64,000 nucleotides of DNA, taken from contig BTPG01000001.1 in NCBI GenBank assembly GCA_036245525.1, positions 217,730,121 through 217,794,120 on the forward strand, given 5' to 3'. Of the stretch, positions 1-9,759 are shown piece after piece. The translations under genes were made by a program, and so were the position numbers. The notes beneath the pieces are model-generated. The model worked only from the letters and a program-made list of their open reading frames with translations. It made no database searches and was not told the DNA's origin. Numbering within the stretch: the stretch's first letter is position 1; every line of letters starts with the position of its first letter. This DNA comes from Semisulcospira habei (lineage: Eukaryota > Mollusca > Gastropoda > Semisulcospiridae).

Positions 1-500
1 TTAAAATCACTATGAACAGTCTGTGCGTCAGGGATAGGCTCGTTTCAGGCATCGTTGGCAGCAGAATCTGTGATCCTGTTGCCTTCGATGCCCACATGCC
101 CTGGGACCCAAATAAAAATGATGTCATAATATTCCTTCATCAAGTCTGTGTAGAGCTCTCTAATCTGCACCAGCAGTGGGTGGTCTGTTCCTGGGCCCTG
201 AAGGGCCTGTAGGGCAGAAAGAGAGTCGGACAGAATCAGGAAGTTCCTTTCCCTAGACCGATAAGCATGCCTGAGTGCCAGCAGAACCGCCTGCAGTTCT
301 GCACTAAATACAGATGAATGGTCTGGGAGGCGGTGCTTAAATGGGCATCTAGGATGGCGAGAGGACACAGTGGCTGCAGCCACTCTCCCATCCTCAGACT
401 TTGACCCATCCGTATATATACGGCAATAGCCAGGAAAACTTGAAAGGAGTTCATTGAGGCTCTGTTGGTATATGGCTGGTGGGGTAGAGTCCTTTTTGTG
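1..500 (-). mobile_element. I-type LINE fragment, RNase H end of ORF2
   Basis: Minus-strand reading gives the C-terminal RNase H domain of a non-LTR retrotransposon: the AELQAVLLAL segment, the LSDSLSALQAL segment and the WVPGHVGIEGN segment are visible between about 45 and 383. The same protein occurs in the two LINE copies at 43.7-54.6 kb, so the family assignment comes from within the window as well as from known RNase H motifs. The fragment runs off the left edge and stops at 500, where another LINE tail begins. It is interrupted and not functional. Confidence 0.85.
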
Positions 501-675
501 GTTAGTTAGTTAGTTAGTTAGATATTGGGGTTTAATGACGAGCAGGCAACTAAGGCCATCTCATGGCGGGATGGGTAAAAATCTGGTCAGCCAGACTAAA
601 AGAAAGGTCTTAAGACAAGATGTAAATATACCTTAAAAATGTCAGGCTAAAATGTCGCAGGAGTCTTTAAAACAA
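501..675 (-). mobile_element. I-type LINE 3' end with TTAG tail
   Basis: Begins with four GTTA/TTAG units, followed by the 3' untranslated region of the same LINE family (GGTTTAA...GAGCAGGCAACTAAGGCCATCTC). Matching sequence lies at 43706 and 47438. It is a 5'-truncated copy inserted in the older LINE fragment to its left; no coding part is left. Confidence 0.75.
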
Positions 676-940
676 GTTAGTTAGTTATTGTGGTTTAACG
701 CTGAGCAGGCGACTAAGGCCATCTCACGGCGGGATGGGTAAAAATCTGGTCAGCCAGACTAAAAGAAAGGTCTTAAAACAGGGTGTAAATATACCTTTAA
801 AATGTCATGCTAAAATGTCGCACAAGTCTTTAAAAGAAACGTCTACGGACTCTCTAAAAGGGCAAAATAGTGAAATTCAGATAGTCTATAAATGCTCAAA
901 TCTTGTTAAAAATATTGCATTCTCTCAAGGAATTGAAGAT
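676..940 (-). mobile_element. I-type LINE 3' end, second stacked copy
   Basis: A new (GTTA)n tail starts at 676, followed by the same 3' untranslated region. Going leftward on the minus strand from 940 it holds the last codons of ORF2 (a segment like that ending at 47654) and then the 3' UTR. It is cut by the assembly gap at 941. Confidence 0.75.
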
Positions 941-1440
941 NNNNNNNNNNNNNNNNNNNNNNNNNNNNNNNNNNNNNNNNNNNNNNNNNNNNNNNNNNNN
1001 NNNNNNNNNNNNNNNNNNNNNNNNNNNNNNNNNNNNNNNNNNNNNNNNNNNNNNNNNNNNNNNNNNNNNNNNNNNNNNNNNNNNNNNNNNNNNNNNNNNN
1101 NNNNNNNNNNNNNNNNNNNNNNNNNNNNNNNNNNNNNNNNNNNNNNNNNNNNNNNNNNNNNNNNNNNNNNNNNNNNNNNNNNNNNNNNNNNNNNNNNNNN
1201 NNNNNNNNNNNNNNNNNNNNNNNNNNNNNNNNNNNNNNNNNNNNNNNNNNNNNNNNNNNNNNNNNNNNNNNNNNNNNNNNNNNNNNNNNNNNNNNNNNNN
1301 NNNNNNNNNNNNNNNNNNNNNNNNNNNNNNNNNNNNNNNNNNNNNNNNNNNNNNNNNNNNNNNNNNNNNNNNNNNNNNNNNNNNNNNNNNNNNNNNNNNN
1401 NNNNNNNNNNNNNNNNNNNNNNNNNNNNNNNNNNNNNNNN
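941..1440. other. Assembly gap (500 N)
   Basis: Exactly 500 N bases, a conventional scaffold gap of unknown true size. Reading frames that span it are artefacts. Confidence 1.
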
Positions 1441-1608
1441 AGAATTGGGTCGCAAACATAAAAGAATGGACCGAACTCGAGATGCCAGACTTGCTTGCCA
1501 CCGCCCAAAATAGAACTCAGTGGAGAGCACTGTCTGTTGCTGCTGCCTTTCAGTCCCCCCAACGCCCAGTTCGGGCAAGGGACTGATGATGATGATGATG
1601 ATGATGAT
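1441..1608 (+). mobile_element. 3' end of a LINE with (TGA)n tail
   Basis: The plus strand encodes the last residues of a LINE reverse-transcriptase ORF (…NRTQWRALSVAA…RPVRARD, stop at 1584-1586). It runs directly into a (TGA)n microsatellite at 1584-1608. Short terminal peptides of this kind with simple-repeat tails are typical of animal LINEs. The tail abuts Polinton-derived coding sequence, so the LINE probably inserted into the older Polinton copy and removed or displaced the 5' part of its first gene. The gap hides the upstream junction. Confidence 0.6.
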
Positions 1609-2342
1609 ATAAATGAGGCTATGAAAACAATAGAAGACTCTCCTTTGACAATGCGAGAGTTAGTGGGGTTGGATAAAACACTGCAGTCAATCAGAGGTGA
1701 GCTTGTGAATAATGTTGCCAAACTAGGCAAGCTTGATAATCACATAGAAAGAGAAAAAGAAAAACTAGCTAAAGCTGATGATGAGAATTATGACATAGAA
1801 ATGAAAGAAAGAATACAACACAGATTAAATGATTTGCAGATAGAAAGATCAGCACGGCTAGAAGTGATTGAAATTGGAAAAGAAAAACTGAAAACACAGG
1901 TCAACAGGATTAGAGAAACTATTCAGAAAATACTTCATGAAGACACAACTTTGGCTGAGAGATTGAAAACACTTTTCAGAGAGTATCACTATTGCAAGTT
2001 TAATTACTGCTCTTGAATTTATTATCAGTACTGTTGTGTTAGCTGTAGCCGGAGGCGGTGGTAGCGGTCCAGCTCCGGCCCCTCCAGCTCCACCGGTTCC
2101 ATCAGACCCAAAAGATCTACAAGCGTGGGTAAAAAAACAACTGTCACATATTTCAGACTTGCTTCAGAAATTGGCTGTAAAAATCAATGGATGCTGTGCC
2201 TGGCATAATAGGGAGTGTTGTAAGTTGGCTGATAAGTACAGCAGCAAAGGTAGTAGGATTTATGGCAGAGCATGTATGGGTCTTTTTGGTGACAGTAGGA
2301 GGGTTAATTATAGGATATTTAATGAAACAGGTAAAGAAGTAA
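1609..2342 (+). pseudogene. Polinton coiled-coil membrane protein, copy A, truncated and frameshifted
   Basis: This matches the C-terminal half of the 412-aa protein at 19127-20365. It covers the charged heptad-rich stretch, the small Gly/Pro/Ala linker, the SDPKDLQ segment and the C-terminal hydrophobic stretch ending in MKQVKK. The N-terminal half is missing, lost at the junction with the LINE tail. Frameshifts lie near 1985 (after TLFRE) and near 2185 (after KLAVK), so it cannot make the full product. Its 3' end overlaps the 3' end of the convergent gene by 24 bp, exactly as in the intact copy. Confidence 0.85.
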
Positions 2343-4047
2343 TATCCCTAATCCAGTAAGGCCTATTACCAATGCAGTTCTCTGTGACTCGTGTGTTAAC
2401 TGATGACTGTTCAGGGGCTTCTGTTTCTGGTTGTACCGGTGTCGGTGTCAGTGCCGGGGTCGGGGCTGTTACTGTCTGATTGATTGATTGATTGTACATT
2501 GCTTAACGTCCCGACAGCAACATGGCTTTCTCAGGACGTGCCTGCACTGCTTGTGAAAAAAACTAAACAGAAAATTGAATGTATGTCGCCAGCCGGTCAA
2601 ATACGTTAAATAAACCTACAACATGGGGCCTAAATAAAGCTAAGACCATTTAGCAACACACATCCAATATCAAGAGCTACAGGCAGTGCAGACAGTAGGG
2701 AGAGTTTTAAAAAGGCAAATACAGGTGAATGGACAAAGGGTAGACAGAAACGCATGCCCCAGAATAGAGAGAAAAACCCACCCTCTGGGGCTGACCAGGG
2801 TGACCCTGGGAACTAAAAAATACCTAACCCCACCCAAGTCCCCCAGGGCAGACCCGGGTGGGGGTGTTACTGTCTGTACAGGGGATGATGTTACTGATGT
2901 TTTTTGCGCATGTGGCGACTTTAGGTGCAAGCGATGTTTGCTTGTTGGACCTAAGCTATGTGTGGTTGTTGGACCCAAGCTATGTGTGGTTGTTGGACCC
3001 AAGTTTACTGATTGTGTCCTAATTTCTGATCAAGTCCAGCAACAACTATTTCATTATTATAATTTGTTATTGTCCCCATTTGGAGTTGAAGGTCTGATGG
3101 CAACATGTATAACCCGATACCAACTACAAAGTCAACTTTGACCTGGCATATCTGAGAACGTCATGGTAGTGTTGTATGCTTGATGGGAGGTCTACTACTG
3201 AATTGATCGAGTCTTCTAGGTTTGCAAGAAACTGTTTTTGTGCTTCAAATTTGCCACTCCCGTTTAAAATGTTTGATTTTGTTTGAGCTTGTGCTCCTAG
3301 GATACACCACACATACGTTCTGATAGACTCATTAATGCGTTCGACTCCTGCTTGTGTAAACCCGTCACTCCTGTCTAAGACAAATGTGGTCCAGGCATTA
3401 GACTGTTTCTGTTCTATTGAGCCTAGCCATATTTAATATTTTTGTGAAAATGACGTGTAACCAGGGTAGTAATCTTGTGGGTATTGTCTGTGACTCATAG
3501 CATAATACAATGTACCCATACCGTTGTGATCATCAAGTTTTTGTGTAAAGTCATACTTTGTATTGATGTTAAATTCATTACAGATGCGTTCAAATGCTTT
3601 CATATCCATGGGATTGTTAAACTGATTAAAACTGGATTCAGTGGGCAGTGGGGTATGCAGTTCTGACAGTATTCTTCTAAGCTGGTAATATGTGTGGAAA
3701 CGATAGACAGACTTAATCAGTTTGTTTGGGTGATTTAAATGGTCTGTAAAAGAAACCCCACAGCCTGTAGTTGAGCATAGTATAGCAAAGTTAAGTTGGT
3801 TTTGAAACATCTGTAGTGGGCTTGAGGACCACTTTCTTGCAGTTGTATCATCTGTTATTGGAGGGTTTAGGTAATGATCATAGGGATTCGGCACTTTCAC
3901 TTGAAATAAATCACCTTCTGACAAAGCTATATCGAGCTGATTTAGTTGAATTATTTTCTGATCATAAGTAGGTGCAACATTGTACTTTGCATCCACGTTA
4001 AATTGAAACGCGTTTACAGTGGCAATTGTTGGCGATTTAAATTCCAT
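2319..4047 (-). pseudogene. Polinton tail-anchored protein, copy A, disrupted
   Basis: Copy of the 426-aa protein at 17870-19150. The N-terminal part is open from ATG 4047 to about 3433 and begins MEFKSPTI as in the other copy. The middle is frameshifted near 3433 (around YTSFSQKY), and 3124-3312 carries the next part in another frame. The Pro-rich stalk and terminal hydrophobic anchor (2319-2466) are separated from the rest by a short retroposon at 2479-2864. The region 2877-3123 matches the stalk and preceding sequence poorly. Confidence 0.85.
2479..2864 (-). mobile_element. Short retroposon (GATT-tail family), copy 1
   Basis: About 386 bp. In the plus-strand view it starts with (TTGA)n followed by TTGTACATTGCTTAACGTCC and ends GACCCGGGTGGGG. 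It is flanked by a perfect 12-bp target duplication TGTTACTGTCTG (2467-2478 and 2865-2876). The simple-repeat tail and target duplications of 12-15 bp indicate target-primed retroposition, so the element is oriented on the minus strand. I see no convincing tRNA-type A or B box, so it may be a SINE with another type of head or a LINE 3'-end derivative. Confidence 0.9.
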
Positions 4048-4072
4048 TATGCTTTTTTATGCGATAATAAAA

Positions 4073-4789
4073 ATATTTATAACCTTATCAAATATTGACA
4101 CAAGCAATCCAGTGTGGTTAACTAATGGAATCGATAATCGTGATGGTAGCAAGGCAGTAGCTATTCATGAAATGTTCTACACTGTAAAGTGGTTTAATGT
4201 AACGGATGATAAAAATTATTCTGTAAGTGGACTCTCGATGGTTTAGAAAAGGGTGATATTTTACGAGCTGGGTATTATGATTTTTGTACTTTAGCTGAAT
4301 GGCTTCAAAATGAATTTAAAATTAAAGCAACTTTAAACCCAGCTAATTTACTTGTTACAATTGAATTTCCGAAAAGTGGAAACTTTTCTTTATCAATTAG
4401 TCTTTTATTATTACTTGGGTTTTTAGGTAAAAAAAATTATACATCCAGATGAAGATTGGACACCATCAGATGGACATCTACTATCACCAAACAAATCAAA
4501 AATAACTGGCAGATATCCTGTTCATTTGTCAGTACACACAGTGCTAAATGTTCATTTGAAAGAACTAAGCACTACTGATAATGTTCACAATGGAAAGCCT
4601 TCAACATTGTTGAAATGTGTGTCAACTGGAACTGCTCCTTATTGTGAAAATGTAATTGTTAGATTTCCTACTTCACAGTTTAAAAAATTAGGCAAAAGTT
4701 TCTTTGAATCATTGTGCTTATATGTAACTAATCAGGATGACAAACCAGTTGTGATGCATGATTTTTATGTTGTGTTGGAAGTTAAATAA
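4073..4789 (+). pseudogene. Polinton probable minor capsid protein, copy A
   Basis: Copy of the 236-aa gene at 17133-17843. The start codon has decayed from ATG to ATA within the conserved AATAAAAATG context, and the frame is broken near 4225 and near 4430. The C-terminal 87 residues (4526-4789) are open and nearly identical to the intact copy. Not expected to be functional. Confidence 0.85.
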
Positions 4790-4812
4790 ATTTTATTTTT
4801 GTTAAATAAAAA

Positions 4813-5706
4813 ATGAGCGGTCTTGGTCCAAAGCCGAGAATTACACCGGTTGTCTGTCCGGTAATAGAGCTGAAAGATTTGGGTGATGTGCAGGGTTTTG
4901 ATGAAAAAGGAGAGATAGGAGAGGTATATGGCCTTGAACTTGATTCCAATGGATTGTACAAGCGGAAGATAATCGATGACGTGAAAGATGATACCGATAG
5001 ACAGTTTCCTAAACTTGTTCAACTTCGTGATGTTACTGTTCAGATTATTCCTCAGAATAATCCGCTCTACATCTTTAAACATCTGAATAATAAGTGGGAA
5101 GTTGTTCCTGCTCCTGTTCCACCTGAGCCTGCTGCACCTGCAATTGATTGGGATATAAAGTTTAAATTTATTAATCCTTATGTATTTTTTACTGATGAAG
5201 ATCCCTTAATATTTAGGCAAGTTATTAACTCTGGGCCATTATTTGTGAGACTTGTTCCGAGCTATTTCGTAGACATCAGTAGTAGCAGAGAAAAACTAAA
5301 ACTGCAGGAGTATGAAAAACGAAGGTATCTTCTTACAAACAGAAAGGGTAGAACAGATACTTCTGCTGTGTTTGTACCAGATAGCTTTACCATAGCTAGA
5401 GAAGCCACAATAGTTTTTGAAATTCTCATGAGGTCTGTGGATTCTGTAAAAGAAGCAGATATTGCACAGGGAATCAAACTTACGTGGAATGACACAGTAA
5501 AAGAGTCAACAAAGGTCATTATAGCTATTAGGAAAGGTGTAGATATAGACGTATCGAGCAGTAATCCTGCTGTTAAAATAGTGGTCGATAAAACAACTCT
5601 AGTTAATCTAAGGTACATTAAACTGGAACACATAGATCTTATTTCGTTTTATTATGTTAGCAAATTGTATACCTTTGAAGAGTTCCAAAATGAAATCGCT
5701 GATTAA
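4813..5706 (+). CDS. Polinton 297-aa conserved protein, copy A (open)
   Basis: An uninterrupted 297-aa frame starts MSGLGPKPRI, preceded by TAAATAAAAAATG, and is strongly similar along its whole length to the 293-aa protein at 16231-17112. No known domain was recognised. It has no obvious membrane segment, a Pro/Ala-rich linker near residue 100, and a conserved C-terminal segment (SFYYVSKLYTFEE). It is the only gene of copy A that is still fully open. That could be chance or recency, and nothing here shows expression. A virion or morphogenesis role is inferred only from its place between capsid-side genes. Confidence 0.7.
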   Translation: MSGLGPKPRITPVVCPVIELKDLGDVQGFDEKGEIGEVYGLELDSNGLYKRKIIDDVKDDTDRQFPKLVQLRDVTVQIIPQNNPLYIFKHLNNKWEVVPAPVPPEPAAPAIDWDIKFKFINPYVFFTDEDPLIFRQVINSGPLFVRLVPSYFVDISSSREKLKLQEYEKRRYLLTNRKGRTDTSAVFVPDSFTIAREATIVFEILMRSVDSVKEADIAQGIKLTWNDTVKESTKVIIAIRKGVDIDVSSSNPAVKIVVDKTTLVNLRYIKLEHIDLISFYYVSKLYTFEEFQNEIAD

Positions 5707-5733
5707 ATAATAATAAAAATATTTGTCATAAAA

Positions 5734-6875
5734 ATGGTGAACTTGTATCCGCAAATACCACCTGAACCGCTTGTGCCTATTGTACATGATGAAAGATTAC
5801 AGGCAGACTCATTCCGATTAATGAATATTACAGAAGCGTTGGAAGTATTTGGAAGGAGAACAGGCAAAATACTCCAGGTGTAAAAGACGATATAAAACGG
5901 TTTTCAATTCTGTACACAACACATCAATGGCTGTGGGTGTGGTTTCAGCTGGATTATCTGTCACTGGTTTAGCTCTGTTTGCCACTGGAGTTGGAAGTGT
6001 CATAGGAATTGCTATTGAAGGTGTTGGTGCTGCCGCAGGTCTGGCATGCTTTGGTATGGAAGCCCTCAACAAAAGATTTCATACAAAGTTGCAGAAGCAT
6101 GAAGCATTAAGTACGGTCGCTGGAGCTAAGCTGAGCAGTATGAAACTTATTATCAGTAAGGCTTTAGATGATAATAAAATTGATGATCACGAATTTAAGA
6201 GAGTGCAAGATGATTTGGCCAATTACAAACAACAAAAGTATGAAATTCAAAATAAAATGTGTAGTGAATGTTGAATTGATTGATTGATTGTACATTGCTT
6301 AACGTCCCGACAGCAACAAGGCTTTCTCAGGACGTGCCTGCACTGCTTGTGAAAAAAAACTAAACAGAAAATTGAATGTATGTCGCCAGCCGGTCAAATA
6401 CATTAAATAAACCTACAACATGGGGCATAAATAAAGCTAAGACCATTTAGCAACACACATCCAATATCAAGAGCTACAGGCAGTGCAGACAGTAGGGAGA
6501 GTTTTAAAAAGGCAAATACAGGTGAATGGACAAAGGGTAGACAGAAACACATGCCCCAGAATAGAGAAAAAAACCCACCCTGTGGGGCTGACCAGGGTGA
6601 CCCTGGGAACTAAAAAATACCTAACCCCACCCAAGTCCCCCAGGGCAGACCCGGGTGGGGGAAGTGAATGTTGAAGAACTAAAGGTTTCTTTTTTAGAGG
6701 AAGCGAAAAAGATAGGAGTAGAAAAAACTATGAAAAAAGTTCAAGGACTTTTAAGCAAGTAAAAATCAGTTTCGGTAATCGTTCATTGTTTCTGAAATAC
6801 TTTTCGCAAAGAGATGACATGCCTTTCACGTCTGCTTATTTGACGCCATCAGCTCCACCACCAGAGTATTACTGA
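5734..6875 (+). pseudogene. Polinton late-motif membrane protein, copy A, disrupted
   Basis: Copy of the 266-aa gene at 15404-16204. It begins ATGGTGAACTTG after ATAAAA, shifts frame near 5845, stays open through the Gly-rich hydrophobic region (about 5935-6060) and is split by a short retroposon at 6276-6662. After the insertion the host frame shifts again near 6760. The C-terminal tail still reads LTPSAPPPEYY before the stop at 6873-6875. It therefore retains a PSAP followed by PPEY, equivalent to PTAP/PPKY in the intact copy. Confidence 0.85.
6276..6662 (-). mobile_element. Short retroposon (GATT-tail family), copy 2
   Basis: Same family as copy 1 with near-identical sequence. The 13-bp target duplication AGTGAATGTTGAA lies at 6263-6275 and 6663-6675. 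It interrupts the late-motif membrane protein gene of Polinton copy A. Confidence 0.9.
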
Positions 6876-7939
6876 GAAAAAAGTTTTTTTATTGTCCTTG
6901 TAACTTGGGAAATCTGTACAAGTGTCTTAATGACTTGGGTCAACAACTTACAAGTTCTTATGTTTAGGTTCTTGTAAGAACTTGTTTTAAGTCACTTTAA
7001 ATAACTTATGACAACTAACTTCAAAATTACTTGTAAGTTGTAGGTATCTTTGAAGTTAGTTGGCAAGTAAAATCATGTTATTCTAGAAAGTCACATGAAC
7101 AGTAACTTCCTAAGTTTACTTCCCACTCAGCTATAATAGCAGTAAGTTTTTACGTTTACCCCACTCAGTCATTGTAAGACCTACCAGTAGCTGTAATGTG
7201 TAGATTTTGCATGTCTTAATAGAAAAACAGAGTTGAAAAGTGGCTCGTCTGACCAGGTTTAATTAAATTTAGCATTTAAAAAAATTTAAAACATTTTTTT
7301 TTAAATAGATACAAAATTGAAAAATGACAAAATAGAAAAAAAATCGAAAAAAAAAATCATAAAAGGGCTGCTTTGACCTTCCCCACCTGCTCTCACAGGA
7401 TACGATGTAGCCTGGGCTATTTACTCATTCACCCCCCTATGGAGGGGAGCTATTACCCTGATGGGTCATGCATTCATCTTTCCTGTGAGAACCCTCGTGG
7501 GGGGTGGCCTGACAACTGGACACCAAGGCTGAGAAACGAACCGCGGCACAAGTGAAGACAGAATAGTCTGCGCATACTATCCTACATCACTTTACAGCGA
7601 TTAGACCTCCCGGCCAAAGCAGAATCCAAACACAGATAGGATATTTTATTCATTTAAAGCTAGTCAATTAAAATGTATAAAATCTTGTGAAAGAAGGGCT
7701 CTTGTGGATCTGACTCTGAAAAAAATCTTGAGAATCTAAGCCTTTTGCAAAAAAAAAAAAGACTGTTTTATTTACATACTCAGATGAAGAAAGTAAGATG
7801 TTGGGTAGTTCCTGGCTAAGCCTGAGACTAACAGTATTTCAATAGCTGACTTGTGTACCTGTATGTTATTGCGTTTAGGCTCCTAACCAGTGGAGCGGAA
7901 CGTGTCATTGAGACAGCTATGCCTAGCTTTGCCCAGAGA
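6876..7939. other. Non-coding stretch, partly Polinton-derived
   Basis: The first about 180 bases hold ACTTACAAGTT-type repeats resembling the DNA between the left inverted repeat and the first gene of the intact Polinton (15230-15350). From about 7080 to 7939 the sequence is AT-rich with A-tracts, and I recognise no gene or RNA. A GC-richer patch at 7370-7620 is unassigned. Confidence 0.5.
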
Positions 7940-8325
7940 TTGATTGATTGATTGTACATTGCTTAACGTCCCGACAGCAACAAGGCTTTCTCAGGACGTG
8001 CCTGCACTGCTTGTGAAAAAAATAAACTAAACAGAACATTGAATGTATGTCGCCAGCCGGTCAAACACATTAAATAAACCTAACACATGGGGCCTAAATA
8101 AAGCCAAGACCATTTAGCAACACACATCCAATATCAAGAGCTACAGGCAGTGCAGACAGTAGGGAGAGTTTTAAAAAGGCAAATACAGGTGAATGGACAA
8201 AGGGTAGACAGAAACACATGCCCCAGAATAGAGAAAACCCACCCTGTGGGGCTGACCAGGGTGACCCTGGGAACTAAAAAATACCTAACCCCACCCAAGT
8301 CCCCCAGGGCAGACCCGGGTGGGGG
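7940..8325 (-). mobile_element. Short retroposon (GATT-tail family), copy 3
   Basis: Full-length member. The 12-bp target duplication TTTGCCCAGAGA lies at 7928-7939 and 8326-8337. It lies in unassigned intergenic DNA. Confidence 0.9.
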
Positions 8326-8514
8326 TTTGCCCAGAGAGGTACATAGATCACCCAGTAGTGTAATAGGAAATTTTTTATCACACAATAGGGGTGAGTGCTC
8401 ATAGCACCCTGGAAAGAAAGGTTTAAATCAGGACTCTCACTGGGAGGTAGGGTAATGGGGTTTGTCTTTCAATTTTAAATGCGTCACAAGTTGACCTACC
8501 CCTAGGTTTTTTTG

Positions 8515-8655
8515 AGTGTATGTGGGGTGTGTGTGCGTGTTTGTGTGTGTGTGCGTGTGTGTATTTTGCGTGTGCCGCGTGTGTGCCGCGCATGTGTCGC
8601 CTATATGCCACGTATGTCGCGTGTGCCGCGTATTTGGTGTATGTCAATTATTTGA
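8515..8655. repeat. GT-rich low-complexity tract
   Basis: Imperfect GTGTGT/GCGTGT repeats with several TGTCGCGTGTGCC-like variants. Reading frames through it are rich in Cys and Val and are compositional artefacts. Confidence 0.8.
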
Positions 8656-8829
8656 GTGTGCCTGTCTAAATGAAGACAGGTTTAACCGTTTTGGAAGGTG
8701 CAACCTACCCTGTGAAAAGGCCCGACTTAGGTCAATGACATAGACATTCCAAGGGGTTGGGTAGCCTGACTAGCCTTGTGTGTTATTTGTAGGTAACAGC
8801 TGAGTTGTGTGTGCGCGGTGAGGGAATGC

Positions 8830-9209
8830 TTGATTGTACATTGCTTAACGTCCCGACAGCAACAAGGCTTTCTCAGGACGTGCCTGCACTGCTTGTGAAA
8901 AAAAAAACTAAACAGAACATTGAATGTATGTCGCCAGCCGGTCAAATACATTAAATAAACCTAACACATGGGGCCTAAATAAAGCTAAGACCATTTAGCA
9001 ACACACATCCAATATCAAGAGCTACAGGCAGTGCAGACAGTAGGGAGAGTTTTAAAAAGGCAAATACAGGTGAATGGACCTCGGGTAGACAGAAACACAT
9101 GCCCCAGAATAGAGAGAAAAACTCACCCTGTGGGGCTGACCAGGGTGACCCTGGGAACTAAAAAGTACCTAACCCCACCCAAGTCCCCCAGGGCAGACCC
9201 GGGTGGGGT
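8830..9209 (-). mobile_element. Short retroposon (GATT-tail family), copy 4
   Basis: Same family with a short tail (a single TTGA-type unit). The 12-bp target duplication GTGAGGGAATGC lies at 8818-8829 and 9210-9221. Confidence 0.9.
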
Positions 9210-9479
9210 GTGAGGGAATGCATTGGAGAAGGTAAGGCTGTGTCAGCATTGTTATTTTAACTAGTCTTTGTTTAAAGAAGACAATGGCAGCATTAATTAT
9301 TTAGGTTGGGGTGGGGGATCTGGCTTAATAATCGCGGGGTTGACAGCTGATCAAAAATCGTTGCTTAAATGATTTTTGGAATGGTACTAGTACGGCTAGG
9401 TCGATAAAGCTGTTGGTGGTAAGTGCTGGCGTGCGTTTGTCTAATTACCGTGCTAATTAGAATAAATCAATTGATTGGG

Positions 9480-9641
9480 GGAGGGGTGGGCATCAAGTGT
9501 CTACCTGACAAGAAGCCTTACATTCATTTATACTGGCTGGTGAAGCGTGTCCCTGATCACCTGACTCAGGAGGAACGGGCGATCCTACACAATCTAGATC
9601 AAAGGCCCAGTGCAGACAGGGAGGAACTGATCAAAAGCTGA
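9480..9641 (+). other. Unassigned open stretch, possible exon remnant
   Basis: The frame reads a plausible-looking globular peptide (…KKPYIHLYWLVKRVPDHL… and …DQRPSADREELIKS, stop at 9639-9641) with acidic and basic residues spaced as in real coding DNA. It is unlike the repeat-derived frames nearby. I do not recognise the family, and no strong splice acceptor with a pyrimidine tract precedes it. It could be a terminal exon, a gene fragment or chance. Confidence 0.25.
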
Positions 9642-9759
9642 CTGGCGGACTGCAATCCATGAGACTACAGTGGATGTGACCATGTGTTTCTTAGGGTGAC
9701 TGACAGCACTTCATGGTCTATTTTGTCAATCAGACATTATCCCCTAGTGGCATAGAGTC

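Larger units (their letters stand above)
1609..7060. mobile_element. Degraded Polinton fragment (copy A)
   Basis: Five genes of this block match the left half of the intact Polinton at 14.3-34.3 kb, in the same relative order but inverted: coiled-coil protein (+), tail-anchored protein (-), probable minor capsid (+), 293/297-aa protein (+), late-motif membrane protein (+). The encoded proteins look roughly 75-90% identical by eye, so this is a separate older copy and not a recent duplication. Similarity continues into the non-coding DNA after the last gene (repeats like ACTTACAAGTT) to about 7060. No major capsid, ATPase, polymerase or integrase gene and no terminal inverted repeat were found here. 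Two short retroposons interrupt it. Confidence 0.9.

Noticed and set aside
734..1730. Long frames spanning 941-1440.
   Set aside because: They cross the N gap and have no meaning.
2686..2865. Repeated 60-90 residue frames beginning MQTVGRVLKRQIQV at ten places on the plus strand, and their antisense frames ending PTVCTACSS.
   Set aside because: They fall inside the short retroposon copies, are identical because the element is, and have no codon or domain signal.
7455..7500. A second hammerhead-like motif (CTGATGGG).
   Set aside because: The core is not CTGATGA, no GAAA follows at the right distance and no stems form.
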